The notes under the pieces were generated by a model that saw nothing but the letters and a program-made list of their open reading frames with translations, had not been told where the DNA came from and ran no database searches. Of a DNA stretch of 64,000 bases, positions 8,928 to 17,965 are shown piece by piece. Numbering within the stretch: the first letter of the stretch is position 1; each line of letters opens with the position of its first letter. A program made the translations under genes and the position numbers. This DNA comes from Austwickia sp. TVS 96-490-7B (lineage in GTDB: Bacteria; Actinomycetota; Actinomycetes; Actinomycetales; Dermatophilaceae): the NCBI RefSeq assembly GCF_019331795.1, contig NZ_JAHPZL010000004.1, positions 115,870 through 179,869 on the forward strand. The letters run 5' to 3'.

Positions 8928-9977
8928 ATGCCAACCCCCGCGACAGGTGTTACACCTTCTGTGACTGTGACTCATGTGCCTTTGTCGATCCTGGATCTGT
9001 CCCCCACCTCTACCGGCCGTAGCCGCCGGGATGCGCTGGAGGACACCACTCTCCTCGCGCAGGCCGCTGATCGCCTCGGCTACACCCGGTACTGGGTGGC
9101 GGAGCATCATGGCAGTGACACATTCATGGCGTCTGCGACGGCTCTGATCTTGGGGCATCTGGCTTCTCGGACCGATCGCATCCGGCTCGGCTCTGGTGGG
9201 GTGATGCTGCCCAATCATGCGCCGTTGATGGTCGCCGAATATTACGGAACCCTTGCCACCTTGTACGGCGACCGCTTCGATCTGGGGCTGGGACGCGCTC
9301 CCGGCACAGACCCGATGACCGCCGCTGCGCTGCGCCGTCACACTGGGGAGTTGGACGGCTTCGCCCAGGATGTCACCGAGCTCCATCACTATCTTGCTGC
9401 CCCGGATCCGGCTCGCCCGTCTCGGGTGCGCGCGGTCCCTGGTGAGGGGACCGCCGTACCGTTGTGGATGCTCGGGTCATCCCTAGGAGGTGCTGCGGTC
9501 GCCGCGCACTTGGGCTTGCCATTTGTATTTGCTTCCCATTTCGCTCCGGATGCGCTCACGGCAGCACTGCAGCACTACCGCGAGCATTTCAATCCGGCAG
9601 CTCCGACCGCGCAGATCACCGCGCCGTACGTCGTCGCTGGCGTCAACGCATTGGTCGCTCCGACCAGTGAGGAAGCGGCATTTTTGGCCACCACGGGTCA
9701 GCGTCTCGTGGCGCAGATCGCCACGGGGCGGCCTGGCCCTCTCGAACCTCCGCAGGCTGATCTGCTCGACACCCTTTCCCCGCAGGAGCGGGCCGTGGTG
9801 GGTGGTCACCGGTCGGTGCGGGCAATCGGGTCACCGCAGGAAGCGGTGGCGGCGTTGGAGGAGTTTGTCGCAGCACACCAGATCGACGAGATCATCACCA
9901 CGACCTACACTCACGACCCGCGACTGCGGTTGCGCAGTTATGACCTGCTCGCTGAGGCGTGGGGGCTCACGGCCTGA
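8928..9977 (+). CDS. LLM-class flavin-dependent oxidoreductase (luciferase-like)
   Basis: 349 residues of bacterial-luciferase-like TIM barrel. The family signature near the N-terminus (LSILDLSPTSTGRSRRDAL, YWVAEHHG, RIRLGSGGVMLPNHAPL) and the later DLGLGRAPGTDP match the 'MsnO8/alkane monooxygenase-like' LLM group that uses FMN or F420. The ATG at 8928 is used here, but GTG starts at VTVTHV or VTHV a few codons in are equally possible. The 3' end overlaps the CtaG/CopD gene by 11 bp in convergent orientation. Substrate unknown. Confidence 0.88.
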   Translation: MPTPATGVTPSVTVTHVPLSILDLSPTSTGRSRRDALEDTTLLAQAADRLGYTRYWVAEHHGSDTFMASATALILGHLASRTDRIRLGSGGVMLPNHAPLMVAEYYGTLATLYGDRFDLGLGRAPGTDPMTAAALRRHTGELDGFAQDVTELHHYLAAPDPARPSRVRAVPGEGTAVPLWMLGSSLGGAAVAAHLGLPFVFASHFAPDALTAALQHYREHFNPAAPTAQITAPYVVAGVNALVAPTSEEAAFLATTGQRLVAQIATGRPGPLEPPQADLLDTLSPQERAVVGGHRSVRAIGSPQEAVAALEEFVAAHQIDEIITTTYTHDPRLRLRSYDLLAEAWGLTA

Positions 9978-12030
9978 GTTCTTCGCGGCGGCGCGTCGCC
10001 TCGGCGCGGCGCGCCAATTGCGCGTTGTACGCCGCCAATTCGGCATCATGGTCTCGTTCTGCTTGTCGTTCGTAACGGCGTGCTTCGTTTTCGTCGGCGC
10101 GCATCCACATCGCCGCTGTCAACAAAGCCAACATCAACATGGGAAATTCACCGATGCCCCAGGTGATTCCACCGCCAGCTTGCTGATCGGCTAGCAGGTC
10201 CCCGACCCAGGGCAGCGACAAGGCGTGGAAGAAATCCGGGGCGAGCAGACTCGTCGCTGACATGATCGCCACCCCGAAGAACGCATGCACACTCATCGTC
10301 ACAAACAGCGCGACTAGCCGCAGCGAGGGCGCCCACCGTTTCGGGCCAGGGTCGATACCGATCAGCGACCAGCAGAAAACATATCCGGCGAGCATGAAGT
10401 GCACCACCATCGCCACATGTCCGGTGTGGGTGCGCAGCGCCAACTCAAACAGGCCAGTGAAATAGAAAACGTACAACGACCCGGCGAAGTTAATCGACGC
10501 CATCACCGGGTTGGCCCAGAAGTTTAACCATCGTGAATGCGCGGTCGCCAGCAGGATTTCTCGTGGCCCCATTGTCTTGTCTCGACGGGCTGGCAAGGCC
10601 CGTGAGATCAGACTCAATGGCGCCCCCAGCGACAAAAACACTGGGATCCCCATTGTCAACATCATGTGCATGAACATGTGCAACGAGAACTGCACCCGTC
10701 CGTATACCCCGGGCGCACCTGATGTCGTCCACACAAAGAGCACCCACCCGAATACCCACGGGATGGTCCGGTACCACGGCCAGCTATCCCCGCGATGCCG
10801 TAATCGCAGCACGGCCCAGCCATACAACCCCACTCCCAGTAGCGCCACCGCCAGCCACAGCCAGTCGATGCGCCAGACGGTGAACCATTCACTGGCGGAC
10901 AATCCGTGCCGCGGCGCCGGGTATCCCGTCAAGGCGATCGCCACGTCAGGATCAACCTGGGTGGACCGTGGCACCGGCGTGTGGCTGCGCGACAACCCCA
11001 CTCCGACGCCGATCGCACCAGCCATCACCAGCACTTCGACGGCCGCCAATCGGCGAAATAGCGCCGCCACCGGCCCGTGCGCCGTCACCCGAGCCACGAT
11101 TCCCGAACGCATCCGCCAGCCTGCCGCGCCCACCACGGCGAGTAGGGCGGTTTTGACTAACACCACCACGCCGTAGTCACTGGCGATCTGCGAAAACTCC
11201 CCGATACGCACTGCCGCATTCAGCACCCCGGAGACCGCCACCCCAGCCAAGCACCATCCCGCCAACACCGAATATCGCTGCACCACCACGGCGGTGGCAT
11301 CCCCTAGGACGGGCCACAGCACCAGGATCGCCACCAGGCCGCCGCACCACACATACGCCGCAGCCATATGCACTGCCAACGAGTTCACCGCCGTGTCATG
11401 CGCCAGGCTCCCCCCAGAATGTCCAGCCAGCGCCAACGGCAACAATGCTGCTAAGGACAGCACGGCCATCCACACCATCGCTGTTTTCGAACGCACCACC
11501 GCCGATCCGACCACCGCACTCACCGCGATCAACACGCTGATGAAATACACCCGAAACAGATCCATGGACCACAGGAACGACGTCAGCACCGACACATAAT
11601 TGGCGTCCCCCAGATGCACCCCGGTGACATTGCTCACCACCAACAACAACGTCACAAAACCAGCAGCGACCCATACCACTCCAGTTGCGGTAGCTGTCCG
11701 ACAGGCCGTTTCCCGGCGGGTGGTACGCGCCGTATCCGGCAGCATCGTGCCAGCCATCAGCAGCAAACCCACCGTGGCGGCACCAAATATGTCGTGAATC
11801 GTTCGGGCCACGGGCAACCCGAAGCGGGCCAGGTCGCCACCATCAGAAAAACCCACCAGCGGGATGAATGCGCCGCCGTACTGCCCGGACCCCAACGTCA
11901 ACAACACCGCCAACGCCGCCAGCGCGGCGACTACCGCCACCACCACTGGCCGGGACACCTCCCCCGAGGCACCGGACAACCGGTTGTTTCCGGAGGAACT
12001 CGCGTTAGGGGTAGCGGTCAAGGTCGCCAT
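9967..12030 (-). CDS. CopD-CtaG fusion: copper import / cytochrome oxidase assembly membrane protein
   Basis: 687 residues (ATG at 12030) with about 14-16 membrane helices. The N-terminal half is CopD-like (HMAAAYVWCGGLVAILVLWP). The C-terminal half is CtaG/caa3_CtaG-like (SLHMFMHMMLTMGIPVFLSLGAPLSL, HFMLAGYVFCWSLIGIDPGP, VHAFFGVAIMS). His and Met residues in membrane helices are likely copper ligands. This fusion is common in actinobacteria and supplies Cu to haem-copper oxidase. The tail is highly charged (ENEARRYERQAERDHDAEL). The gene is divergent, 27 bp from the next one. Confidence 0.9.
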   Translation of the reverse strand: MATLTATPNASSSGNNRLSGASGEVSRPVVVAVVAALAALAVLLTLGSGQYGGAFIPLVGFSDGGDLARFGLPVARTIHDIFGAATVGLLLMAGTMLPDTARTTRRETACRTATATGVVWVAAGFVTLLLVVSNVTGVHLGDANYVSVLTSFLWSMDLFRVYFISVLIAVSAVVGSAVVRSKTAMVWMAVLSLAALLPLALAGHSGGSLAHDTAVNSLAVHMAAAYVWCGGLVAILVLWPVLGDATAVVVQRYSVLAGWCLAGVAVSGVLNAAVRIGEFSQIASDYGVVVLVKTALLAVVGAAGWRMRSGIVARVTAHGPVAALFRRLAAVEVLVMAGAIGVGVGLSRSHTPVPRSTQVDPDVAIALTGYPAPRHGLSASEWFTVWRIDWLWLAVALLGVGLYGWAVLRLRHRGDSWPWYRTIPWVFGWVLFVWTTSGAPGVYGRVQFSLHMFMHMMLTMGIPVFLSLGAPLSLISRALPARRDKTMGPREILLATAHSRWLNFWANPVMASINFAGSLYVFYFTGLFELALRTHTGHVAMVVHFMLAGYVFCWSLIGIDPGPKRWAPSLRLVALFVTMSVHAFFGVAIMSATSLLAPDFFHALSLPWVGDLLADQQAGGGITWGIGEFPMLMLALLTAAMWMRADENEARRYERQAERDHDAELAAYNAQLARRAEATRRREELRP

Positions 12031-12057
12031 ATCCCCCAGCCTAGATAGGGTGGACCT

Positions 12058-12945
12058 ATGCCTATGCATCCAGCAGCCCCCGAAGATCTACACGGCTTGG
12101 TAGAAGCTTTCGCGGGGACCGCACAGGCCATCGTCGACCTCGCTTTTCCTTTGTCTGACGACGACGGTGCGAAAACCACAGCATGTCCCGGTTGGACGGT
12201 GAAGGACCAGGTTTCTCATGTGACCGCCATTGAGGCACACCTGTTGGGCCGGGCCGACCCGCCGGTGGAGCTACCCGACTATCCGCATCTGCGCAATGAC
12301 ATCGGACGGCTGATGGAACCCGGCGTGGAAGTCCGCCGCGCGCACCCGCTCAAGGACGTGGTCGCTGAACTTCAGCGTGTCCTCGCTGCCCGCCTCGGGC
12401 GCCTGCGCGACCCTGCATTGACCGATGACACCCCACTCCCCCACCCCTTCACCGGCGTTGATACGACGCTCGGGGCGCTTCTGCGCCAACGCATCCTTGA
12501 TGTGTGGAGCCACGAACAGGACATTCGGGAATCTCTCGGCCGTCCAGGGAATCTCGACACGCCCGCAGCCGCGGTGTCCGTGCAGCAGGTCCTCGACATG
12601 CTGCCGCACATTGTGGTGCGCCGGGTCGGTTTAGAACCGGGCAAAGTCCTCATGGTCGAGCTGACCGGCCCGGTGGTGGCCCGCTCGGGGGTTCGCGTTG
12701 ACCAGGGCGAACCAGGCGAGGATGGCAGTCCCGCTGAGCCGGTGGGTCGGCTCATGTTTGCTGGTGCCAGCGACGAGACCGGTCCGATCCCTGCCATTGG
12801 TCGTACGACGAGCCTGCACATGTCCACTGACGTTTTGATGCGCCGGGCAGCAGGTCGCCGGGCCACTGAGGACTGTGTCTACACGGTGCTCGGCGATGAC
12901 GACGTGGCGCGACGTTTTATGGATGCGCTGGCCATCACCCCGTGA
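12058..12945 (+). CDS. Mycothiol-dependent maleylpyruvate isomerase family protein
   Basis: 295 residues beginning MPMHPAAPEDL; the second Met at 12064 is an alternative start. It matches the DinB-like MDMPI fold: CPGWTVKDQVSHVTAIEAHLLG supplies the first metal His, and ILDVWSHEQDIRESLG supplies the Glu/His motif. A C-terminal sterol-carrier-like MDMPI_C region follows. Proteins of this family use mycothiol, the actinobacterial thiol, for isomerisation or detoxification. The substrate is not predictable because no aromatic-degradation genes are nearby. It ends before a very strong shared terminator. Confidence 0.85.
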   Translation: MPMHPAAPEDLHGLVEAFAGTAQAIVDLAFPLSDDDGAKTTACPGWTVKDQVSHVTAIEAHLLGRADPPVELPDYPHLRNDIGRLMEPGVEVRRAHPLKDVVAELQRVLAARLGRLRDPALTDDTPLPHPFTGVDTTLGALLRQRILDVWSHEQDIRESLGRPGNLDTPAAAVSVQQVLDMLPHIVVRRVGLEPGKVLMVELTGPVVARSGVRVDQGEPGEDGSPAEPVGRLMFAGASDETGPIPAIGRTTSLHMSTDVLMRRAAGRRATEDCVYTVLGDDDVARRFMDALAITP

Positions 12946-13004
12946 CCGATGCGGTTTCACCACTGTCCACGCAGGTGACCCTCGCCGGCACCGAGCTGAC
13001 CGAC

Positions 13005-13043
13005 GTGATGGGGACTGGTCGGTTTTCGACCAGTCCCCATCAC
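13005..13043. terminator. Bidirectional terminator hairpin, 17-bp perfect stem
   Basis: 13005-13021 pairs perfectly with 13027-13043 around a 5-nt GTTTT loop. It separates the convergent isomerase-like gene (+) and the E2 gene (-) and probably terminates both. Confidence 0.85.
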
Positions 13044-13056
13044 CTCATCGCTGGGG

Positions 13057-14835
13057 TTACCCCCAGACCAGGCCTTTCGTGGGGTCGGTGAGGATCGCAG
13101 CGACATCGGCGAGGAACCGGCTACCCAGGTCACCATCGATCAGACGATGGTCAAAGCTCAACGCGAGCTGAGTGACCCACCGTGGCACGACCATTTCCTG
13201 ACCGCCGTGGTCAATGACCCACGGCATCCGCCGTACCGCACCAAACGCAAGGATCGCGGACTCGCCCGGGTTGATGATGGGTGTGCCGTTGTCGACACCG
13301 AACACACCAACGTTGGTGATGGTGATGGTGCCTGCGCTCATCTCAGCTGGTGAGGTGCGTCCCGCACGGGCAGTGTCGACGAGGGCGCCCATTGCCACGG
13401 CAAGTTCCCGCAGGGTCATGGCGTCCGCGTCTTTGATGTTGGGGACGACCAGGCCTCGTGGAGTAGCTGCGGCGATGCCGAGGTTCACGTAGTGCTTGAC
13501 CACGATTTCCTGGGCATCCTCGTCCCAGACAGCGTTGACACCGGGGTTGCGACGGCACGCCAGCAACAAGGCCTTAGCGACGATGAGCAGCGGCGTGACC
13601 TTGACATCCCGGAATTCACGGTCGTTCTTCAATCGATCGACCAGGTCCATGGTGGCGGTGACGTCGATGGTGACAAATTCGGTCACATGCGGTGCAGTGA
13701 ACTTACTACGCACCATCGCGTCAGCCGTCATCTTGCGGACACCTTTGACGGGAATGCGGGTTTCGCGTTCCCCAGGGGCTCGTCGTCCGGCGGATGCGCC
13801 AGCAGTGGCGACCTCCGGGGTGGCGCCACCAGATTGAGGTCCGCACTGTCCAGCGAGGTACGCGTCAATGTCTCCCCGCGAGATGATGCCGCCCTCACCG
13901 GTGCCTGCCACCTGGGTCAGGTCGACACCTCGGTCCTTGGCGTAGCGACGCACTGGTGGTTTAGCCAGTGGGCGCGTCGTACCAGGTGCTCCGGTGGGCG
14001 TTGCCACTCTGCTAGGCGCCGCAGCCGGAGCAGCCGGAGCTGCCGGAGCTGCCGGAGCTGCCGGAGCTGCCGGAGCTGCCGGAGCTGCCGGTACGACGGT
14101 CGGTGTGGGCTTGACGATAGGTGTCGATGCCACGGTGGGTGCTGGGGCGACACCACCTTTTCGGGGTCGGCGCTTGGTGGATCCGGCAATGGCGCCGTAT
14201 CCGACCAGGTTGGGCTCTCGGGTGGGAGCAGCTGGTGGGGCATCGCTGCTCACTGGTGCGCTCCCAGCAACAGCGACACTAATGATCGGCGTACCGACCT
14301 CGACCGTCGTCCCCTCAGCCACCAACAGCTCCGCCACCGTGCCCTCCCACGGAATGGGAAGCTCCACCAACGACTTCGCCGTCTCAATCTCCACCACCAC
14401 CTGGTTGACCGTCACCGCGTCCCCAGGCGCCACCTTCCAACTAACAATCTCCGCCTCAGTCAACCCTTCACCCGGGTCGGGCAGGGTGAAGATCTTGCTC
14501 GTGGACCCAGCGGCCGCGGCGGGGGTCGCTGCTGCGCTGACATCTGCGCTGGGGCCCGGGGCAGGGGCGGCGTCGCTGCTCACTGGTGCGCTCCCAGCAA
14601 CAGCGACACTAATGATCGGCGTACCGACCTCGACCGTCGTCCCCTCAGCTACCAACAGCTCCGCCACCGTGCCCTCCCACGGAATGGGAAGCTCCACCAA
14701 CGACTTCGCTGTCTCAATCTCCACCACCACCTGGTTGACCGTCACCGCGTCCCCAGGCGCCACCTTCCAACTAACAATCTCCGCCTCAGTCAACCCTTCA
14801 CCCGGGTCGGGCAGGTGGAACACCTTTGTTGTCAT
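13057..14835 (-). CDS. Dihydrolipoamide acyltransferase E2 of a 2-oxoacid dehydrogenase, two lipoyl domains
   Basis: 592 residues. Order: lipoyl domain 1 (~1-80), linker, lipoyl domain 2 (~112-190), a long Ala/Pro linker, a peripheral-subunit-binding domain (VRRYAKDRGVDLTQVAG...RGDIDAYL), and the catalytic domain ending in SFDHRLIDGDLGSRFL with the active-site His and Asp. Each lipoyl domain has the lipoylated Lys in IETAKSLVEL. E2 transfers the acyl group from E1 to CoA. It is the third gene of the E1alpha-E1beta-E2 operon; no E3 is in the window. The lipoyl domains are nearly identical at DNA level. Confidence 0.95.
   Translation of the reverse strand: MTTKVFHLPDPGEGLTEAEIVSWKVAPGDAVTVNQVVVEIETAKSLVELPIPWEGTVAELLVAEGTTVEVGTPIISVAVAGSAPVSSDAAPAPGPSADVSAAATPAAAAGSTSKIFTLPDPGEGLTEAEIVSWKVAPGDAVTVNQVVVEIETAKSLVELPIPWEGTVAELLVAEGTTVEVGTPIISVAVAGSAPVSSDAPPAAPTREPNLVGYGAIAGSTKRRPRKGGVAPAPTVASTPIVKPTPTVVPAAPAAPAAPAAPAAPAAPAAPAAAPSRVATPTGAPGTTRPLAKPPVRRYAKDRGVDLTQVAGTGEGGIISRGDIDAYLAGQCGPQSGGATPEVATAGASAGRRAPGERETRIPVKGVRKMTADAMVRSKFTAPHVTEFVTIDVTATMDLVDRLKNDREFRDVKVTPLLIVAKALLLACRRNPGVNAVWDEDAQEIVVKHYVNLGIAAATPRGLVVPNIKDADAMTLRELAVAMGALVDTARAGRTSPAEMSAGTITITNVGVFGVDNGTPIINPGESAILAFGAVRRMPWVIDHGGQEMVVPRWVTQLALSFDHRLIDGDLGSRFLADVAAILTDPTKGLVWG
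14021..14090. repeat. 9-bp tandem repeat coding the E2 Ala/Pro linker
   Basis: About eight units related to GCCGGAGCT in plus-strand sense give the repeated Ala-Ala-Pro hinge of E2. The last six units are almost identical, so copy number may vary between strains. Confidence 0.85.
14243..14485. repeat. Lipoyl-domain duplication, copy encoding domain 2
   Basis: These 243 bp match 14573-14815 with only two differences seen by eye, both synonymous. The offset of 330 bp (110 codons) covers a lipoyl domain and the first part of its linker. Confidence 0.9.
14573..14815. repeat. Lipoyl-domain duplication, copy encoding domain 1
   Basis: Partner of 14243-14485. Near-identity at silent positions points to recent duplication or continuing gene conversion. 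Confidence 0.9.
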
Positions 14836-14865
14836 GTCTGCCTCTCCTTCTGCATCCGGGTGTGG

Positions 14866-15846
14866 TCAGTAGGCCAGGGCGCGGTCGACGCCGTCGAGTA
14901 CCCGGTCCAGGTCGGGCAGATGGAATTCTTCGAGTTTGCTCGCCGGGTAGGGGATGGAATAGCCGGTGACCCTGATGACGGGCGATTCGAGGTGGTAGAA
15001 GAGCCGTTCGGTGATGTGTGCTGAAATCTCAGCGCCCACCCCCATGAAACGGCTGGCTTCGTGGACGACAACGAGTCGGCCCGTCTTGGCCACGGACGCT
15101 TCCAGCGTGCTGTAGTCCAGCGGGTTCAGGCCGCGCAGGTCAATGACTTCGAGGTCCTGACCTTCGTCAGCTGCGGCGTCGGCAGCAGCCAGGCAGGTCT
15201 TGACCATCGGTCCGAAGCAGGCCAAGGTGGCGTGACTGCCCTGGCGGAGGACTCGGGCGTCGTACAAGCCGTAGGGTGCTGCGGTGGCGGTCTCGTCGAC
15301 CTCCATCTTGTCGTGGTAGCGACGTTTTGGTTCGAAGAAGACCACCGGGTCATTGCTGGCAATGGCCTGCTGGATCATCCAGTAAGAATCTTCAGCGTGA
15401 GAGCAGGCGACCACTCGCAATCCGGCACTGTGCAGGAAGTAAGCCTCGTTGGATTCACTGTGGTGTTCGACGGCTCCGATCCCGCCGCCACAGGGCATCC
15501 GGATCACCATGGGGAGTTCAATATGCCCTTGAGAGCGGTTGCGCATCTTCGCGACTTGGCTGGTGATGTGGTCGAACGCCGGATAGACAAAGCCGTCGAA
15601 TTGGATTTCGACGACAGGTCGATATCCGCGCATAGCGAGACCGATCGCGGTGCCCACAATTCCGGATTCGGCAAGGGGGGTATCGATGACTCGGCTTTCG
15701 CCGAATTCTCGTTGCAGGCCTTCAGTGACGCGGAAGACACCGCCGAGACGGCCGACGTCCTCGCCCATGACGAGGACTTTCGGGTCAGCGGCCATGGCGC
15801 GGCGCAATCCAGCAGTGATGCCCTTGGCCAGAGTCAGCTTGGTCAT
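14866..15846 (-). CDS. 2-oxoacid dehydrogenase E1 beta subunit
   Basis: 326 residues (MTKLTLAKGITAGLRRAMAADPKVLVMGEDVG...). It is the transketolase-like beta subunit of a branched-chain 2-oxoacid or pyruvate dehydrogenase E1. Conserved pieces include DTPLAESGIVGTAIGLAMRG and FDGFVYPAFDHITSQVAKMR, and the C-terminal transketolase domain is intact. The start overlaps the E1alpha stop by one base (TGATG), so the two subunits are coupled for equimolar synthesis. Similarity favours the branched-chain type, which in actinobacteria also supplies primers for iso/anteiso fatty acids; that assignment is inference. Confidence 0.94.
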   Translation of the reverse strand: MTKLTLAKGITAGLRRAMAADPKVLVMGEDVGRLGGVFRVTEGLQREFGESRVIDTPLAESGIVGTAIGLAMRGYRPVVEIQFDGFVYPAFDHITSQVAKMRNRSQGHIELPMVIRMPCGGGIGAVEHHSESNEAYFLHSAGLRVVACSHAEDSYWMIQQAIASNDPVVFFEPKRRYHDKMEVDETATAAPYGLYDARVLRQGSHATLACFGPMVKTCLAAADAAADEGQDLEVIDLRGLNPLDYSTLEASVAKTGRLVVVHEASRFMGVGAEISAHITERLFYHLESPVIRVTGYSIPYPASKLEEFHLPDLDRVLDGVDRALAY

Positions 15847-17054
15847 CAGGCGTCCTGCCCTTCGAATCCGGCCTGGTAAGCGAGGAATTCAGCACGTTCG
15901 GCCGCGAGACCTGGGTGCTCTTCGCCGTAGACATGATCAAACATGTCAGTAGATGGCGGATCAGGCAGAGCTTGTACGGCGCTGCGGATTGTCGCGGCGA
16001 ACGCGTCAGCTTCGTGATCGACCTCGTCAAAGAACGCGGGTTCTGTGTTGCCGCGAGCCACCAGATGGGTCCGAACCCGCTCGATAGGGTCGCGTTCGCG
16101 CCAGAGTTCTACCTCCGCGGGGTCGCGATATTTAGTGGGGTCATCACTCGTGGTGTGGGCCCCCATCCGGTAAGTGAAGGCCTCAATGAGGAAGGGTCCT
16201 TTGCCGGACCGGGCATGTTCAAGGGCCGCGGTGGCCACGGCGTACACCGCAACGACATCGTTCCCGTCGACTCGGACACCGGGGAATCCAAATCCGCGGG
16301 CACGCTGATACAGCGGGATGCGGGTGTGGGTTTCGTTAGGCTCAGAGATGGCCCACTGATTGTTCTGGCAAAAAAACACCACTGGGCATTGGTTGACGGC
16401 GGCGAAAACGAACGCCTCGTTGATATCGCCTTGAGCAGTGGCGCCATCACCGAAGAACGCGACAACGGCAGTGTCCCGTTCCGGATCGCCCGTGGCGACG
16501 TCACCGTCGCGTTGCACACCCATCGCATAACCCACCGCGTGGAGGGCTTGGTTGCCGATGACGATGGTGTACAGGTGGAAATTGTGATCATGGGGGTCCC
16601 AGCCACCAAGGCTAGTCCCGCGATACATCCCAAAAACAGCGAGCGGGTCGACACCGCGACAATAGGCCACGCCGTGCTCACGGTATCCAGGGAAGGCGTA
16701 ATCCTGCGCCGCCATCGCCCGGCCGATACCAATCTGGGCCGCTTCCTGCCCGAGCAACCCTGGCCACAAACCCAACTCACCCTGCCGCTGCAGAGCGGTC
16801 CCTTCTTGATCCATCCGCCGAATGAGCACCATGTCGCGGTACAGCGACTGGGCGTCCTCATCGGTCATGGCGTCCACGATCGGGTCATATGACAGATTGA
16901 CGTCGTTACGGATCCGCAGACCGTCTTGATCAATAAACCGAATCGTCTCCGGTCCACCGTCATGCATGAGATGGGGAGCACCGACAGTGGACTCGTGGTG
17001 GTCGACCCCGGAAAAGTCACCACCAAACGCCTGATGCACTTCAGATTCACTCAT
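15846..17054 (-). CDS. 2-oxoacid dehydrogenase E1 alpha subunit
   Basis: 402 residues. The ATG at 17054 (MSESEVHQ) is chosen because GGAG lies 6 nt upstream; a GTG two codons earlier also reads in frame. The thiamine-diphosphate motif runs from GDGATAQGDINEAF to CQNNQWAIS, with the GDG and NN typical of TPP/Mg binding. The phosphorylation-loop region (RMGAHTTSDDPTKYRDPAE) is conserved. It decarboxylates the 2-oxoacid and passes the acyl group to E2 lipoate. It is the first gene of the three-gene operon, preceded by ~280 bp without a gene. Confidence 0.94.
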   Translation of the reverse strand: MSESEVHQAFGGDFSGVDHHESTVGAPHLMHDGGPETIRFIDQDGLRIRNDVNLSYDPIVDAMTDEDAQSLYRDMVLIRRMDQEGTALQRQGELGLWPGLLGQEAAQIGIGRAMAAQDYAFPGYREHGVAYCRGVDPLAVFGMYRGTSLGGWDPHDHNFHLYTIVIGNQALHAVGYAMGVQRDGDVATGDPERDTAVVAFFGDGATAQGDINEAFVFAAVNQCPVVFFCQNNQWAISEPNETHTRIPLYQRARGFGFPGVRVDGNDVVAVYAVATAALEHARSGKGPFLIEAFTYRMGAHTTSDDPTKYRDPAEVELWRERDPIERVRTHLVARGNTEPAFFDEVDHEADAFAATIRSAVQALPDPPSTDMFDHVYGEEHPGLAAERAEFLAYQAGFEGQDA

Positions 17055-17334
17055 GGGCACTCCTTTGTACCTCGGGTGTCGGGCACCGGGGGTGACCAGG
17101 CCCGTCTGGGTCCTCAGACCACCAGGTGTGCAGTCTGGGACGGTCGCCCCCCCTGGGTGTGGGTGAGGGGCGTTTCCCGGTCACCGTACCGGACGCTTCA
17201 TCGTGGCACGAACCGCATCTCCACCTCCGGCCGCCCCCGCCGTATCGCCCGAATAGTCCTGTGCCCCCTCGCAGGTGACGACAGCCTCCTGGTCTGACGT
17301 TCAGGTCAGGAGCATCTCGGCCGATGGGAGGGGC

Positions 17335-17931
17335 ATGACAGCTGATCGGTTCGCGGGGGTGCACCGTCCGCGTCCGGTCGGCGCTCGTGGGACGTGGCGC
17401 CTGACGGCGTCGGCAGTGTGCACCGGCATGGCCCTGGTGCTCTGGTTAGCGGTGCTCTCCGCAGTGGGAGGCGCCGCCTCAATAGCAGATCGTCCCGGGT
17501 TCGATGCGCATGTGGTGTCATGTCCGCAGCCGGGGGGTACAGGCGGCAGATGTCTGGTCCGCGTCACCCGGGACGATCATCCAGTGATCGTCCCGGTGGA
17601 ATCCGTCGGTCTGTGGTCATTGCGGGTCGGCGATGACCTGACCGTGGTGATGCCCGACGACGACAGCGCCCGCATCGCTGGAGTCGCCCCCTGGATATAC
17701 GTCGGAGTGCTCTTAGCGTTAGCGGTGGCCATGACCGTGACATCGTTGCGATGGTGGCGCCGCCTCGTCGACTCGGATGCCGACGCTGCTCGAGATGACA
17801 TGGCCCGGCGACATGCCGAAGCGGTACAGCGGCGGATCATCAGGGCCGGACAGATGGCGCATCCATCTCAGCTGTCACCAGGCGCCACAGGACACCGGCC
17901 ACACCGAGGTGAGCAGCGCCGTACCGGGTAA
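17335..17931 (+). CDS. Two-helix membrane protein of unknown function
   Basis: 198 residues from ATG 17335, preceded by GGGAGGGG. There is one transmembrane helix near residues 25-48 (ASAVCTGMALVLWLAVLSAV) and a second near 122-140 (WIYVGVLLALAVAMTVTSL). Between them is an ~70-residue extracytoplasmic domain with two Cys (VVSCPQPGGTGGRCLVRV) that could form a disulfide. The C-terminal tail is basic. The layout resembles actinobacterial DUF3592-type proteins, but this is not certain. Confidence 0.65.
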   Translation: MTADRFAGVHRPRPVGARGTWRLTASAVCTGMALVLWLAVLSAVGGAASIADRPGFDAHVVSCPQPGGTGGRCLVRVTRDDHPVIVPVESVGLWSLRVGDDLTVVMPDDDSARIAGVAPWIYVGVLLALAVAMTVTSLRWWRRLVDSDADAARDDMARRHAEAVQRRIIRAGQMAHPSQLSPGATGHRPHRGEQRRTG

Positions 17932-17965
17932 GCCCACGACCGGCGAGGACGCTCGCCTCGTCGGA

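Noticed and set aside
13492-15024. Long plus-strand open frame (510 codons) over the E2/E1beta genes
   Set aside because: It is antisense to the E2 gene, which has intact lipoyl, binding and catalytic motifs. The peptide is Arg/His-rich and repetitive only because the E2 DNA is repetitive.
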